Of a DNA stretch of 11,713 nucleotides, positions 1 through 8,237 are shown piece after piece. Both the position numbers and the translations under genes were made by a program. The stretch's first letter is position 1; each line of letters starts with the position of its first letter. A model generated the notes under the pieces. The model was not told where the DNA came from and ran no database searches. It was given only the letters and a program-made list of their open reading frames with translations. Source of the DNA: Bacteroidota bacterium (GTDB lineage Bacteria > Bacteroidota > Bacteroidia > Flavobacteriales > Weeksellaceae); NCBI GenBank assembly GCA_023433225.1, contig JAEZDQ010000012.1, positions 1 through 11,713 on the forward strand, read 5' to 3'.

Positions 1-717
1 TTCATAGATCTTCCGCCCGTTCATTTTGATGTATTTGGTGGCGTCACAGCTATTTTTATCGTAGGATTTTCCGAAGTGTAAATAATCCTTTTCATTATAG
101 GTAAACGAAGCCGATAAGTGGGACTTCACACCCGCCCCGTCCTTATTTGCTTCCACGATGACTGCACCCGCTCCGTCGGCATAAATCATGCTGTCGCGGT
201 CATGGATGTCCACTACCCGCGATAGGGTTTCCGCGCCGATGACCAAACATCTTTTTGCGATACCCGATTGAATGAATGCATTGGCCTGAATCAGACCTTC
301 CAGCCAACCCGGGCAACCGAAAACCAAATCATAGGCGATGCAGTAATTGTTTTTGATTCTCAACTGGTGTTTCACCCGAGAAGCCAAACTGGGAACAAAA
401 TCGGATTGAATACTTCCATAAGCTACATCTCCGAAATTTTGCGCGAATATGATATAGTCCAAGGTTTCCGGATCAATGTCCGCGTCGGCGATGGCTCTTT
501 TCGCGGCAATCAAGCCCAAATCGGAACAGACCATGTCTTTGGGTGCATACCGCCTTTCTTCAATCCCCGTTATATCCCGGAACTTTTGCGTAATGGTTGT
601 ATTGTCTTCCTCTAACTGCCTACCTTCTTTGTCTAAAAAATGATGATTCTCAAAAGATACATTCGGTATCTTTTCGGTGGGTATGTAGTTGCCTACCCCA
701 ATAATTTTGCTTGTCAT
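1..717 (-). CDS. 3-oxoacyl-ACP synthase III (FabH-like), C-terminus cut off by window edge
   Basis: My own reading of the minus strand gives 239 uninterrupted codons from ATG at 717-715 to the window edge, starting MTSKIIGVGNYIPTEKIP. KAS III enzymes condense an acyl-CoA or other acyl donor with malonyl-ACP, either to start fatty acid synthesis or inside a secondary lipid or polyketide pathway, in the cytoplasm. Seen here: the N-terminal thiolase-fold strand with GVGNYIP (residues 7-13), an ITGIEERRYA segment (49-58) typical of the family, and the nucleophile region YDLVFGCPGWLEG with Cys135 as the expected acyl-accepting cysteine. GAETLSR and DGAGAVIVE follow, also as in the family. The catalytic His and Asn lie beyond the edge and could not be checked. 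The GCPGW context differs from the A-C-S/A-G-F of housekeeping FabH, so this may be a specialised paralogue rather than the essential enzyme; that is inference. It is transcribed divergently from the T9SS protein gene. Confidence 0.88.
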   Translation of the reverse strand, partial: MTSKIIGVGNYIPTEKIPNVSFENHHFLDKEGRQLEEDNTTITQKFRDITGIEERRYAPKDMVCSDLGLIAAKRAIADADIDPETLDYIIFAQNFGDVAYGSIQSDFVPSLASRVKHQLRIKNNYCIAYDLVFGCPGWLEGLIQANAFIQSGIAKRCLVIGAETLSRVVDIHDRDSMIYADGAGAVIVEANKDGAGVKSHLSASFTYNEKDYLHFGKSYDKNSCDATKYIKMNGRKIYE

Positions 718-808
718 GTCTGTGGTTCAAATGAGTAGCCGCTAAGATCCTCAATTAATTCAAACCCCCAAGTTAAGTCATTTATTTCTGATGATGAAAA
801 AACTTTAT

Positions 809-899
809 ATTGGATTCTATCCGCAAAACAATCAATTTATCAGCCTCAATTTTAGCTACTGAATAACGCTCGAATTACGTCATGCGGAGCGTATCCAAT
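809..899. repeat. Imperfect inverted repeat, 17-bp arms, 57-bp spacer
   Basis: The left arm at 809-825 (ATTGGATTCTATCCGCA) pairs with the right arm at 883-899 (TGCGGAGCGTATCCAAT) at 14 of 17 positions. The three mismatches are clustered in the middle, so each arm carries two solid blocks of about six and seven bases. The trinucleotide TAT flanks both outer ends (806-808 and 900-902), which would suit a very small mobile element of 91 bp with a 3-bp target duplication. A regulator-binding dyad or an RNA stem are alternatives, and chance cannot be excluded at this length. Confidence 0.4.
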
Positions 900-948
900 T
901 ATGCGCTTGCCGGATTACATACTTTAACAGTTTACCCTCCCTTTTTCA

Positions 949-979
949 TTTGTTTGGGTCAAACGAAATCAGTAGTTTG
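949..979 (+). promoter_or_regulatory. Possible Bacteroidota-type promoter for the T9SS protein gene
   Basis: TTTG at 949-952 is followed after 20 bases by TAGTTTG at 973-979. This resembles the Bacteroidota -33 TTTG and -7 TAnnTTTG elements, but the -7 element is one base short of the consensus. A start site a few bases downstream would leave an untranslated leader of roughly 50 bases before the ATG at 1035. Placement is right, but the motif is short and imperfect, so this is tentative. Confidence 0.27.
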
Positions 980-1034
980 CGAACTAATTAGAATCCTATC
1001 TGGATTTAAATAAATCTTTTTTAAAATCAAAGAA

Positions 1035-4000
1035 ATGAAAAAAACACAAAGACTTTTTTTCTTGGCCTTGCTTTTTGTCTTTTCGGGCATTTTGCATGGA
1101 CAATTACAACCTTTTAAGGATGACGTGGAGTCACATGGGGACTTCGAGCAAAACAACCTTGTCGGTTGGACTTCTGTCGATGGTGACGGACTGAATACCG
1201 CCGGGCCTTTTCAAAGCTTTCCGGGCAAAGGCGGCCCCTTAGGCTTTATGGTTTACACGCCTTCCCAAACCAATCCGCCCAATGTACTGGACGGCTATGT
1301 ACCTAGATCGGGGCAAAAATACTTCGTCAGCATCTCATCTTGGGATGGCCCTGTCAATGACTGGCTGATTTCAGATGAACTCGCCAACCACCCCGGCGGT
1401 GTGTTTTCTTTTTATGTGAAAAGTGCGGCTGATTATGCCGGACCCGATAGTTTCAAAGTCGGCTATTCGATGACAGGAACGGCTCCGGGAGATTTTATTT
1501 TCCTCAATAACGGAAACCCTATTACCCCGACCATCAATTGGAACAAACAGGAATTCCAAATCCCTGCCGGCGCCAAGCACCTCGCAGTCAATTGCATATC
1601 TCAGGCTGTCATGTTGTTGATTGATGACTTGGAATTTTCACCGGTTGTTGGGGCCACTACGCCCGGATCCATTACCGGATTCTCTTCCGAAACCCAGATT
1701 TCTACAGACTTCCAAGCGGTATTCAACTGGACGAACCCTACCCTCGACCATGCCGGTAATCCACTCGGAAGCATGACGGGTGTGAAAGTTTTCCGCGGAA
1801 CCCACCCGATGAACCTTACCCAAATTGCCGACCTGCCTTCCACAACCGGGCAAGCCATGACTTATACCGATGTTCTTCCCGGCGAAGGCTCTTACATCCA
1901 CCGGTTTATTCCCTACAACAATGCCGGGAACGGTACCGCTTACAATACGCCGCTGACATTTTACGGATATGAAACCATTCCCGGCGCGCCGGCCAACATA
2001 AACTTTACCCAAAATGCAAGCCTGCAAACCGTGATTTCATGGGAGGCCGTGGACTATGGCGCAAATGGCGGTGTTTTGCAAAATCCGGTAACAGGCTATA
2101 AAATCCAACGTACCTTGGGCAGCAATACAGTGACTTTGGCGGATATGCACAGTGGGACCACATTTACCGAAACCGATATTCCCAATTTAAATTTATATAC
2201 CTATACCATCATTGCCCAGACAAGCCCGACGGACTTAGGTATTCCGGCAACGGTTTCCGCTTATTCCGGGATGAATGCAGACCAAGTATCGGTTACCAGC
2301 GGTAACAACCCATCGGAACAGGTATTTGAGCTGAACAACAATTCCATGATTTCACAAAGTATTTATACCCCTGCTGAAATCGGTGAAACAGGCTTGATTA
2401 CTTCCCTTTCCTATTTCGGGAATTTGGGTGCTACCAGTACGGCACATTATAAAATTTACATGAGTACCACCGATCGGGAGACGTTCGGAACCACGCTGAA
2501 TAATGCCGTTTGGGAATATTTCGGCAACCAAAAACTGGTTTTCGACGGACCAATTGAATTCCCGGCCGGGCGAAATGCCATCACCATTGAACTCGATCAG
2601 CCGTTTTATTACGACGACTCCAATGGTGAAAACGTAATCATTTCCATCGTTAAGCCTTTGGTAAATAATTTACCTACTATTAATCCGCGTGATTTTTACA
2701 ATACGCCCGTGGACGGAATGCGAACTTATTATGCAAACGGATATTCGGTCGATTTAAGCATTGTAACCACCCAACCCGCTGCATGGTCTACCGAAGAAGT
2801 GCCGACCATCCCGAGTATAGTGGCCGAGAAATCATCCAACTATGGAAGCCTCTCGGGAACGGTTACCTTGGCTTCAAACGGCGATTCTTTGGAAGGTGTT
2901 ACGGTATCTGTTACACCGGCCGATGCGAATGCTTACCAATCTGAAACGGTTATAACCGGTGCAACGGGTACTTATGAAATTCCGGCACTCCTCGAAGGAA
3001 ATTATTTGGTTACTTTTAGCAAAGACGCATACAATACCGTTGAAGTCGAATTCAATATCGCTGCCGGAGAAGAACTCGTAATCGATGCCGTACTCGAAAA
3101 TGCCATTCCCATCCTGATTTCCGGAACGGTAAACGACACAGCAGGCAATCCGATTGAAGGAGTGACCATGAACCTGAGCGGATTCTCAAATTTCACAACA
3201 CTAAGTGATGCCTCCGGAAACTACGTTTTGGAAGGCTATGCCCAAAAACAATATTCCTTGGAAGCATTCCATCCGCTTTACCTGACTGAAAATATTTCAT
3301 TCACTTCAATGAACACCGACCAGACGCTGGATCCTATTACCATGACCCTTGCCCTGCACAAACCGGGGAATATTTTCGCGGTCAACAACGATGGCGTTGG
3401 CGAGGTGGAATGGGATATCCCTGTTGGCCATTACAATGAAACCATGTTGGGCTGGGGAAGCTTTATCGCAAGCGGTGACGCTTGGGGGAACGGCGGTAAT
3501 CCTTTCATTTCGGCGATTCGGTTTGAAGCTTCCGATTTGGTAACCCAGGTTTCTGACGGTGCCGAATTGACCCATGTGAAAGTTTATTTTGGTAACCACG
3601 CCGAAGTAATCATCAAAGTATTTGAAGGTGAAAACGCGGAAACCTTGATTCATTCCCAACCCGCTTCCATTCCGGTTGAGGATTGGTATGTAATCGAATT
3701 GACACAATCTTTGCCGATCGATGTCACTAAAGAACTTTGGATTGGTGTGGAATTCTTGGCGGGCCAATACGGTGCATACCCGATCGGTCTGGATGACGGC
3801 CCCAATGCACCTGCCCGAAAAGGAAGTATGAAATACGAAAACGGCGTTTGGACACCGATGAGTTTAACCAATAAAAACTGGAACATCTATGGGATTGCCA
3901 ATAATACCATGGATGCCGACCCTATCGGTTATACCGTTTTCCGCAGTCTGGCTTCGGCGAACGACTGGACTGAGCTCACGACTTCCCCGATTACCGAAAC

Positions 4001-5372
4001 CAATTTCAGCGATGCAACTTTGATGGCTGCCGATGCGGGAATGTATGAATATGGAATCGCCGCGCATTATGCCGGTGATTTGGTTTCCGATTTGGGGATT
4101 TCCAATGAGATTGAAAACAATATGTTCTTTGATTTCACCTTGGTGCTCAACCCTGATTTTGGAACGGCCGAAGGTGCTTATGTAGCAGTTTGGAATGACA
4201 ATGACTTTGCCGAAGCTTTCATGCCTGCCGATGCGCCGGTCACTTTCAGCGATTTGTTGCATGGAAGCTACAACTTGAGGGTTGAATTGGACAATTTTGA
4301 AATCGTGGAACTTTCCGGCATTTCCGTGGAAGCGAACGAAACCCTTACTGTTCCTTTGAACTTACTTAAAGTCCAGCCTTCCAACTTGACCGCGACTTTG
4401 GTGGAACCTGCTTCCGCCAGGCTGGACTGGACGCTTCATGAGGCTTACACCGATAAAATCGAGAAATATGAAGACTTTGAACGCCAAAATATCGGGAATT
4501 ATATTTTGAGAGACTTAGACGGCCTCGAAACCTATATTTACAATAATTTCACTTGGCCAAACGCTGGAGACCCTATGTCGTTTATGATTTTCAATCCGTT
4601 TGCGACCACGCCACCGGTGGACATCGATGCATTCTCCGGACGTAGGTTCATTTCGGCTTTTGCCGGGCCCGACGGGCCAAACAACGACTGGTTAATCATT
4701 CCTGCCGGTAAAGGTGAATTTAAATTCAACGCTGCTTCATTGGTAAGTACGATGCCCGAAAAAATCAGAGTGCTCTATTCCACGAGCGGGACAGAAGTTT
4801 CCGATTTCACGGCTTGGGGCTCTGAGATTACCGTTCCTGTGGATTGGACGGAATATACTTTTGATGCACCGGAAGGAACCCAATACGTAGCGATTAATTA
4901 TGTGAGCAACGATAGTTATATCCTCAAATTAGATGATTTGACTTATGAAAAGGAATACAACCATGAGTTATTTTACCGGGTTTATCTCGACGGCACACTT
5001 GTGATGGACAACCTTTTGGAAACGACTTTTATGCTTGAAGACCTTTCGCCCGGAACGCATATTGCCGAAGTAGAAGCGGTGTATGCAACGGGTAATTCCG
5101 AAAAAACGGAGGTAGTCATTGCGATGTTGAATGTAGAAGACCCGTTGGCAGCCGGATTCCGGATTTATCCGAATCCTTCTGAGGGCGCATTCTGGCTTGA
5201 GCTCGATAAAAACGCTTCGGTAAAAATCTTTGATTTGAACGGAAGGTTATTGTATTCTGGTGAAAAGCAAGCCGGTAAAAACCGTATGGAACACCAGTTC
5301 TCGACCGGGACCTACATCATTCAAGTTCAAACCGAGAAAGGAACCACTTCCCAAAAGTTGATTTTTAAATAA
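1035..5372 (+). CDS. Large modular secreted protein with T9SS type A sorting domain
   Basis: The 1445-residue product has a type I signal peptide (KK, then a hydrophobic run, probable cleavage near HG-Q at 22-23), so it is exported by Sec. Residues about 1375-1445 form a T9SS type A C-terminal domain (FRIYPNPSEG, VKIFDLNGR, GTYIIQVQ, ending KLIF-K), so it should cross the outer membrane and be surface-anchored or released. In order I read: a choice-of-anchor J / cleaved-adhesin-like module (31-203); two fibronectin III-like modules (210-312, 316-411); a jelly-roll-like region (417-590); two carboxypeptidase-regulatory-like repeats (604-688, 693-774); an FN3 split by a beta-sandwich insert (780-1026); a beta-rich linker; a second FN3 split by another J-type module (1113-1355); then the sorting domain. 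No protease, glycosidase or other catalytic domain is recognisable, so an adhesin-like role is inferred. The start fits the signal peptide and the A-rich leader. The gene stands alone and ends in a strong terminator. Confidence 0.9.
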   Translation: MKKTQRLFFLALLFVFSGILHGQLQPFKDDVESHGDFEQNNLVGWTSVDGDGLNTAGPFQSFPGKGGPLGFMVYTPSQTNPPNVLDGYVPRSGQKYFVSISSWDGPVNDWLISDELANHPGGVFSFYVKSAADYAGPDSFKVGYSMTGTAPGDFIFLNNGNPITPTINWNKQEFQIPAGAKHLAVNCISQAVMLLIDDLEFSPVVGATTPGSITGFSSETQISTDFQAVFNWTNPTLDHAGNPLGSMTGVKVFRGTHPMNLTQIADLPSTTGQAMTYTDVLPGEGSYIHRFIPYNNAGNGTAYNTPLTFYGYETIPGAPANINFTQNASLQTVISWEAVDYGANGGVLQNPVTGYKIQRTLGSNTVTLADMHSGTTFTETDIPNLNLYTYTIIAQTSPTDLGIPATVSAYSGMNADQVSVTSGNNPSEQVFELNNNSMISQSIYTPAEIGETGLITSLSYFGNLGATSTAHYKIYMSTTDRETFGTTLNNAVWEYFGNQKLVFDGPIEFPAGRNAITIELDQPFYYDDSNGENVIISIVKPLVNNLPTINPRDFYNTPVDGMRTYYANGYSVDLSIVTTQPAAWSTEEVPTIPSIVAEKSSNYGSLSGTVTLASNGDSLEGVTVSVTPADANAYQSETVITGATGTYEIPALLEGNYLVTFSKDAYNTVEVEFNIAAGEELVIDAVLENAIPILISGTVNDTAGNPIEGVTMNLSGFSNFTTLSDASGNYVLEGYAQKQYSLEAFHPLYLTENISFTSMNTDQTLDPITMTLALHKPGNIFAVNNDGVGEVEWDIPVGHYNETMLGWGSFIASGDAWGNGGNPFISAIRFEASDLVTQVSDGAELTHVKVYFGNHAEVIIKVFEGENAETLIHSQPASIPVEDWYVIELTQSLPIDVTKELWIGVEFLAGQYGAYPIGLDDGPNAPARKGSMKYENGVWTPMSLTNKNWNIYGIANNTMDADPIGYTVFRSLASANDWTELTTSPITETNFSDATLMAADAGMYEYGIAAHYAGDLVSDLGISNEIENNMFFDFTLVLNPDFGTAEGAYVAVWNDNDFAEAFMPADAPVTFSDLLHGSYNLRVELDNFEIVELSGISVEANETLTVPLNLLKVQPSNLTATLVEPASARLDWTLHEAYTDKIEKYEDFERQNIGNYILRDLDGLETYIYNNFTWPNAGDPMSFMIFNPFATTPPVDIDAFSGRRFISAFAGPDGPNNDWLIIPAGKGEFKFNAASLVSTMPEKIRVLYSTSGTEVSDFTAWGSEITVPVDWTEYTFDAPEGTQYVAINYVSNDSYILKLDDLTYEKEYNHELFYRVYLDGTLVMDNLLETTFMLEDLSPGTHIAEVEAVYATGNSEKTEVVIAMLNVEDPLAAGFRIYPNPSEGAFWLELDKNASVKIFDLNGRLLYSGEKQAGKNRMEHQFSTGTYIIQVQTEKGTTSQKLIFK

Positions 5373-5387
5373 ATTTATTTTTTCTTT

Positions 5388-5417
5388 AAAAGCCGCCCCT
5401 ACAAGGGCGGCTTTTTT
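5388..5417 (+). terminator. Intrinsic terminator after the T9SS protein gene
   Basis: A perfect 11-bp stem pairs AAAAGCCGCCC (5388-5398) with GGGCGGCTTTT (5405-5415) around a six-base loop, CTACAA. A run of six T follows from 5412. It begins 15 bases after the TAA stop at 5370-5372. The seven G-C pairs next to the loop make it strong. On the minus strand the trailing sequence is TTTTAAAG, a poorer U-tract, so it probably works mainly for the plus-strand gene. Confidence 0.93.
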
Positions 5418-5585
5418 ATTTCGGATAGTTGCAAAAGGTATATTCCATCTATATCATATTTATTGTAATACCCTAATAACGAGAATAAAAATAAGTTTTC
5501 AAATTATATCCGTTTTTGATAAAGATAATTCAGCACCCTTTTGGCTCTTTAACAAATACGCTATTTTTGAGATAGATTAAATCTT

Positions 5586-6335
5586 TTAAATAAACTGTCT
5601 ATGTGGGCGGATTTTCAATTCGACCACATCGCAGCGTTCGGGTTGGGAAAGGCAATACAATATGCTCAGGGCGATATCCTCTGAAGTAAGCATTTCGAAG
5701 TTTTGGATTTTCTTCCTTTTCTCTTCCGTTGAATCCTCTTGCATATCGGTGTCGACAGCACCGGGTTCAATGAGGGTGATTTTAATTCCTTGCGGATTGA
5801 GTTCTTTGCGCAATGATTCTGAAAAAGCCTGAACACCCGCTTTGGTCGCTACGTAAACCGAACCGGAATCTTCTCGTACATCGGCACTCATTGACCCAAT
5901 ATTTACAATATGCCCTTTGTTTTTCATCCGCTTGATTGCTTCTGCCGAACACGCCATGTAAGAAAGCAGATTGGTTTTCAACACATATTCCCAATCCCGA
6001 TAGGCACCGTCCGTTATGCTATCGGAAGGCAGTCCGACATTATTTATCAATACATCAATTTTGGAGAATTGGGAATCCACCACCTCAAAAACACGAGCGA
6101 TCCCTTCTTCGGTGCCCAAATCAGCCAATACACCATAAACTTTTCCTTCGGCTTCTCGGGAAACCGCTTCCAAAGCGTCTTTCATGTGTTCCGGGTTTCG
6201 GCCGACATGCATCAGGTTAGCGCCTGTTTGAGCCAATAAAACGGCGGTTGCTCTTCCGATTCCGGTGGTTGCGCCGGTAATCAAAATGTTCTTATTCCGC
6301 ACCGATTGCGGAAGGTAATCTTTTAATTCTTTCAT
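5586..6335 (-). CDS. Short-chain dehydrogenase/reductase (classical SDR)
   Basis: The 249-residue length is typical of classical SDRs, soluble NAD(P)-dependent oxidoreductases acting on hydroxyl or keto groups. Seen in the sequence: the dinucleotide-binding TGATTGIG (20-27), ADLG (71-74) contacting adenine, NNVG (98-101) in place of the usual NNAG, and a complete catalytic set of Asn122, Ser148 and Tyr161-x3-Lys165 (YVATK). PG at 191-192 follows. Arg46 just after the second beta strand, in VGRN, suggests NADP(H) preference; that is inference from the family. The C-terminus (VELKIRPHRQFI) resembles the YdfG-like hydroxy-acid dehydrogenase type, but the substrate cannot be told. The ATG at 6335-6333 gives a usual 10-15 residue lead into the first strand. 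It is transcribed divergently from the CAT-type transporter across about 200 bp, with no gene partner on its own strand. Confidence 0.93.
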   Translation of the reverse strand: MKELKDYLPQSVRNKNILITGATTGIGRATAVLLAQTGANLMHVGRNPEHMKDALEAVSREAEGKVYGVLADLGTEEGIARVFEVVDSQFSKIDVLINNVGLPSDSITDGAYRDWEYVLKTNLLSYMACSAEAIKRMKNKGHIVNIGSMSADVREDSGSVYVATKAGVQAFSESLRKELNPQGIKITLIEPGAVDTDMQEDSTEEKRKKIQNFEMLTSEDIALSILYCLSQPERCDVVELKIRPHRQFI

Positions 6336-6536
6336 ATAGGTTTATTTAAAAATTAAACTTATTGCCCTTCTTAAGCAAACTAAGTTTCTCAAAAATCTTA
6401 CCGCTCCGTTGAGATGAAAAAATAATGCTTTGTAAGTTGATATTTAGAATTTAAACGACTGAAAAGAAATTATTCATGCTAAAATTGATTTTCAAATAAA
6501 ATGATTACATTCAATTTCTGAAATGCTAAAACACAG

Positions 6537-8222
6537 ATGAAGAAAAATTTATTCCGGAAAAAGTCCATCGAAAACATCATTCGTGAGGACCGGGAATCAG
6601 TCAACCCCTTAAAAAAAATACTGACCGTTAAGGATTTAACCATGATGGGAATTGCCGCCGTAGTCGGTGCCGGCATTTTCTCTACCATCGGTTCTGCTGC
6701 GTTCAACGGTGGCCCCGGTATTTCTGTTTTATTCATCATTACCGCGGTTACCTGCGGTTTCACGGCTTTGTGCTATGCCGAATTCGCCAGCCGGATTCCG
6801 GTTTCGGGAAGTGCGTACACCTATACTTACGTAGCTTTTGGTGAAGTTATCGCTTGGGTAATCGGCTGGGCTTTGATACTGGAATATACCATCGGAAATA
6901 TTGTGGTGGCAATTTCTTGGAGCAGTTATTTCAATAATTTATTGGTCCATCTTTTCAACATCCACCTCCCCGACTGGATGATCATCGACCCGATGACCGC
7001 CAAAAACGCATTTCATGAATCAACAGCTGCGCTTGCCTCGGGAGCAGAACTTTCGGCCAAACAAATCCAAAGCTATGAATTTGCCATCAACGCTTACAAC
7101 AGTGCTCCCATGATTGGCGACACCAAGATATTTTTCAATCTCCCGGCTTTTATTATCGTGGCTTTGGTGACTTGGTTGGCCTATATCGGGATCAAAGAAA
7201 GTAAAAAATCGGCCAATTTTATGGTGTATTTCAAAGTGGCGGTGATTTTATTTGTGATAGTTGCGGGCGCATTTTTTGTGGACACGAATAACTGGCGACC
7301 GTTTTTACCCAATGGATTTGAAGGTGTTTTAAAAGGTGTTTCGGCCGTTTTTTATGCCTACATCGGATTTGATGCGATTTCCACCATGGCCGAGGAGACC
7401 AAAAATCCGCAGCGTGATATGCCCCGCGGAATGATTTATTCGTTGCTGATTTGTACTGGATTGTATATTTTAATCGCTTTGACTTTGACGGGGATTGAAC
7501 ATTATTCACATTTCGAAAATGTAACCGATCCTTTGGCATTTGTTTTTGAAGACCGTGCGCCTTGGATCGAAAAAATCATTTCGATTAGTGCGGTCGTGGC
7601 CACCACATCCGTTTTGCTGGTTTTTCAAATCGGGCAACCCAGGATTTGGATGTCGATGAGCCGTGATGGCTTATTACCCAAAAAATTCGGGCAAATACAT
7701 CCAAAATACCAAACTCCTGCTTTTGCCACCGTCGTTACGGGAAGCATCGTGGGAATCGGGGCATTGTTCATCGAAAGCGATTTGGTGACGGATTTAACCA
7801 GCATCGGGACTTTGTTTGCTTTTATGCTTGTCTCCGGTGGCGTTTTATTTTTACCGCCCAAACTAAAAGAAAAAGGAAGGTTTCACCTGCCTCATATCAA
7901 TGGGAAATTTATCGTCCCAATCCTCTTCGGAATCTTTGTTTATGTGTTTAAAGACCGCGTTGTGACGGCTTCTAGTGAATTCAACTTAAATAATACGGAA
8001 GAAATTTTATTTATCCTATTTCTGATTTTTGGTGCAATCGTCAGTGTTTTGACTTTTCTGAGGAATTACTCTTTCATCCCGATTATGGGGGTTTTGATGT
8101 GTTCTTATATGATGGTTGAAATTCCGCTTGTGAGCTGGAAATGGTTTATGGTCTGGATGGCCACCGGGCTTTTGATTTACTTTTTATATGGTTATCGGAA
8201 TAGTAAGTTGAATATTAGATAA
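6537..8222 (+). CDS. APC-superfamily amino acid permease, CAT (cationic amino acid transporter) type
   Basis: This 561-residue inner-membrane protein should import amino acids by cation-coupled transport or exchange. The substrate-binding break in TM1 is visible as VVGAGIFSTIG (42-52). TM3 carries the family stretch from CYAEFASRIPVSGSAYTY (79-96) through GWALILEY (110-117). The broken TM6 is IGFDAISTMAEETKNPQRD (276-294), followed by MPRGM. The end has the extra pair of helices and the WFMVWMATGLLIYFLYGYRNSK tail (from 536) typical of CAT-family proteins with 14 rather than 12 helices. A hydrophilic stretch of about 50 residues (148-197) between the early helices is longer than in compact APC transporters. 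The N-terminal 30 residues are charged and cytoplasmic. It leads a three-gene plus-strand cluster, with the next start only 15 bases after its stop. Cationic amino acid specificity is suggested only by the family name; bacterial members often take neutral amino acids. Confidence 0.93.
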   Translation: MKKNLFRKKSIENIIREDRESVNPLKKILTVKDLTMMGIAAVVGAGIFSTIGSAAFNGGPGISVLFIITAVTCGFTALCYAEFASRIPVSGSAYTYTYVAFGEVIAWVIGWALILEYTIGNIVVAISWSSYFNNLLVHLFNIHLPDWMIIDPMTAKNAFHESTAALASGAELSAKQIQSYEFAINAYNSAPMIGDTKIFFNLPAFIIVALVTWLAYIGIKESKKSANFMVYFKVAVILFVIVAGAFFVDTNNWRPFLPNGFEGVLKGVSAVFYAYIGFDAISTMAEETKNPQRDMPRGMIYSLLICTGLYILIALTLTGIEHYSHFENVTDPLAFVFEDRAPWIEKIISISAVVATTSVLLVFQIGQPRIWMSMSRDGLLPKKFGQIHPKYQTPAFATVVTGSIVGIGALFIESDLVTDLTSIGTLFAFMLVSGGVLFLPPKLKEKGRFHLPHINGKFIVPILFGIFVYVFKDRVVTASSEFNLNNTEEILFILFLIFGAIVSVLTFLRNYSFIPIMGVLMCSYMMVEIPLVSWKWFMVWMATGLLIYFLYGYRNSKLNIR

Positions 8223-8237
8223 TTCAATATAATCACG

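Larger units (their letters stand above)
718..1034. other. Divergent intergenic region (317 bp) without a gene
   Basis: This A+T-rich stretch separates the start codons of the KAS III-like gene and the T9SS protein gene, so it must carry the upstream signals for both. I see no credible coding frame, tRNA or riboswitch. It holds two things listed separately: an imperfect inverted repeat at 809-825/883-899 and a weak promoter-like pair at 949-979. Upstream of the minus-strand start I found no recognisable promoter. Both starts lack a clear Shine-Dalgarno sequence, which is normal in Bacteroidota; the plus-strand leader just before 1035 is A-rich. Confidence 0.7.

Noticed and set aside
268..615. 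A 115-codon plus-strand open frame
   Set aside because: It lies entirely opposite the KAS III-like gene, whose motifs and Cys135 region are clear. Its translation has no recognisable features.
3306..4262. Several minus-strand open frames inside the T9SS protein gene
   Set aside because: They are shadows of the long plus-strand gene, with no signal, domain or motif of their own.
6376..6382. CAAACTA, a minus-strand TAGTTTG, as promoter for the SDR gene
   Set aside because: No -33 TTTG-type element is present at the proper distance, and the element is one base short of consensus.
6476..6531. Direct repeat ATGCTAAAA at 6476-6484 and 6523-6531, upstream of the CAT-type permease
   Set aside because: Nine A+T-rich bases repeated 47 bases apart in a low-G+C intergenic region is easily chance. 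There is no symmetry or third full copy.
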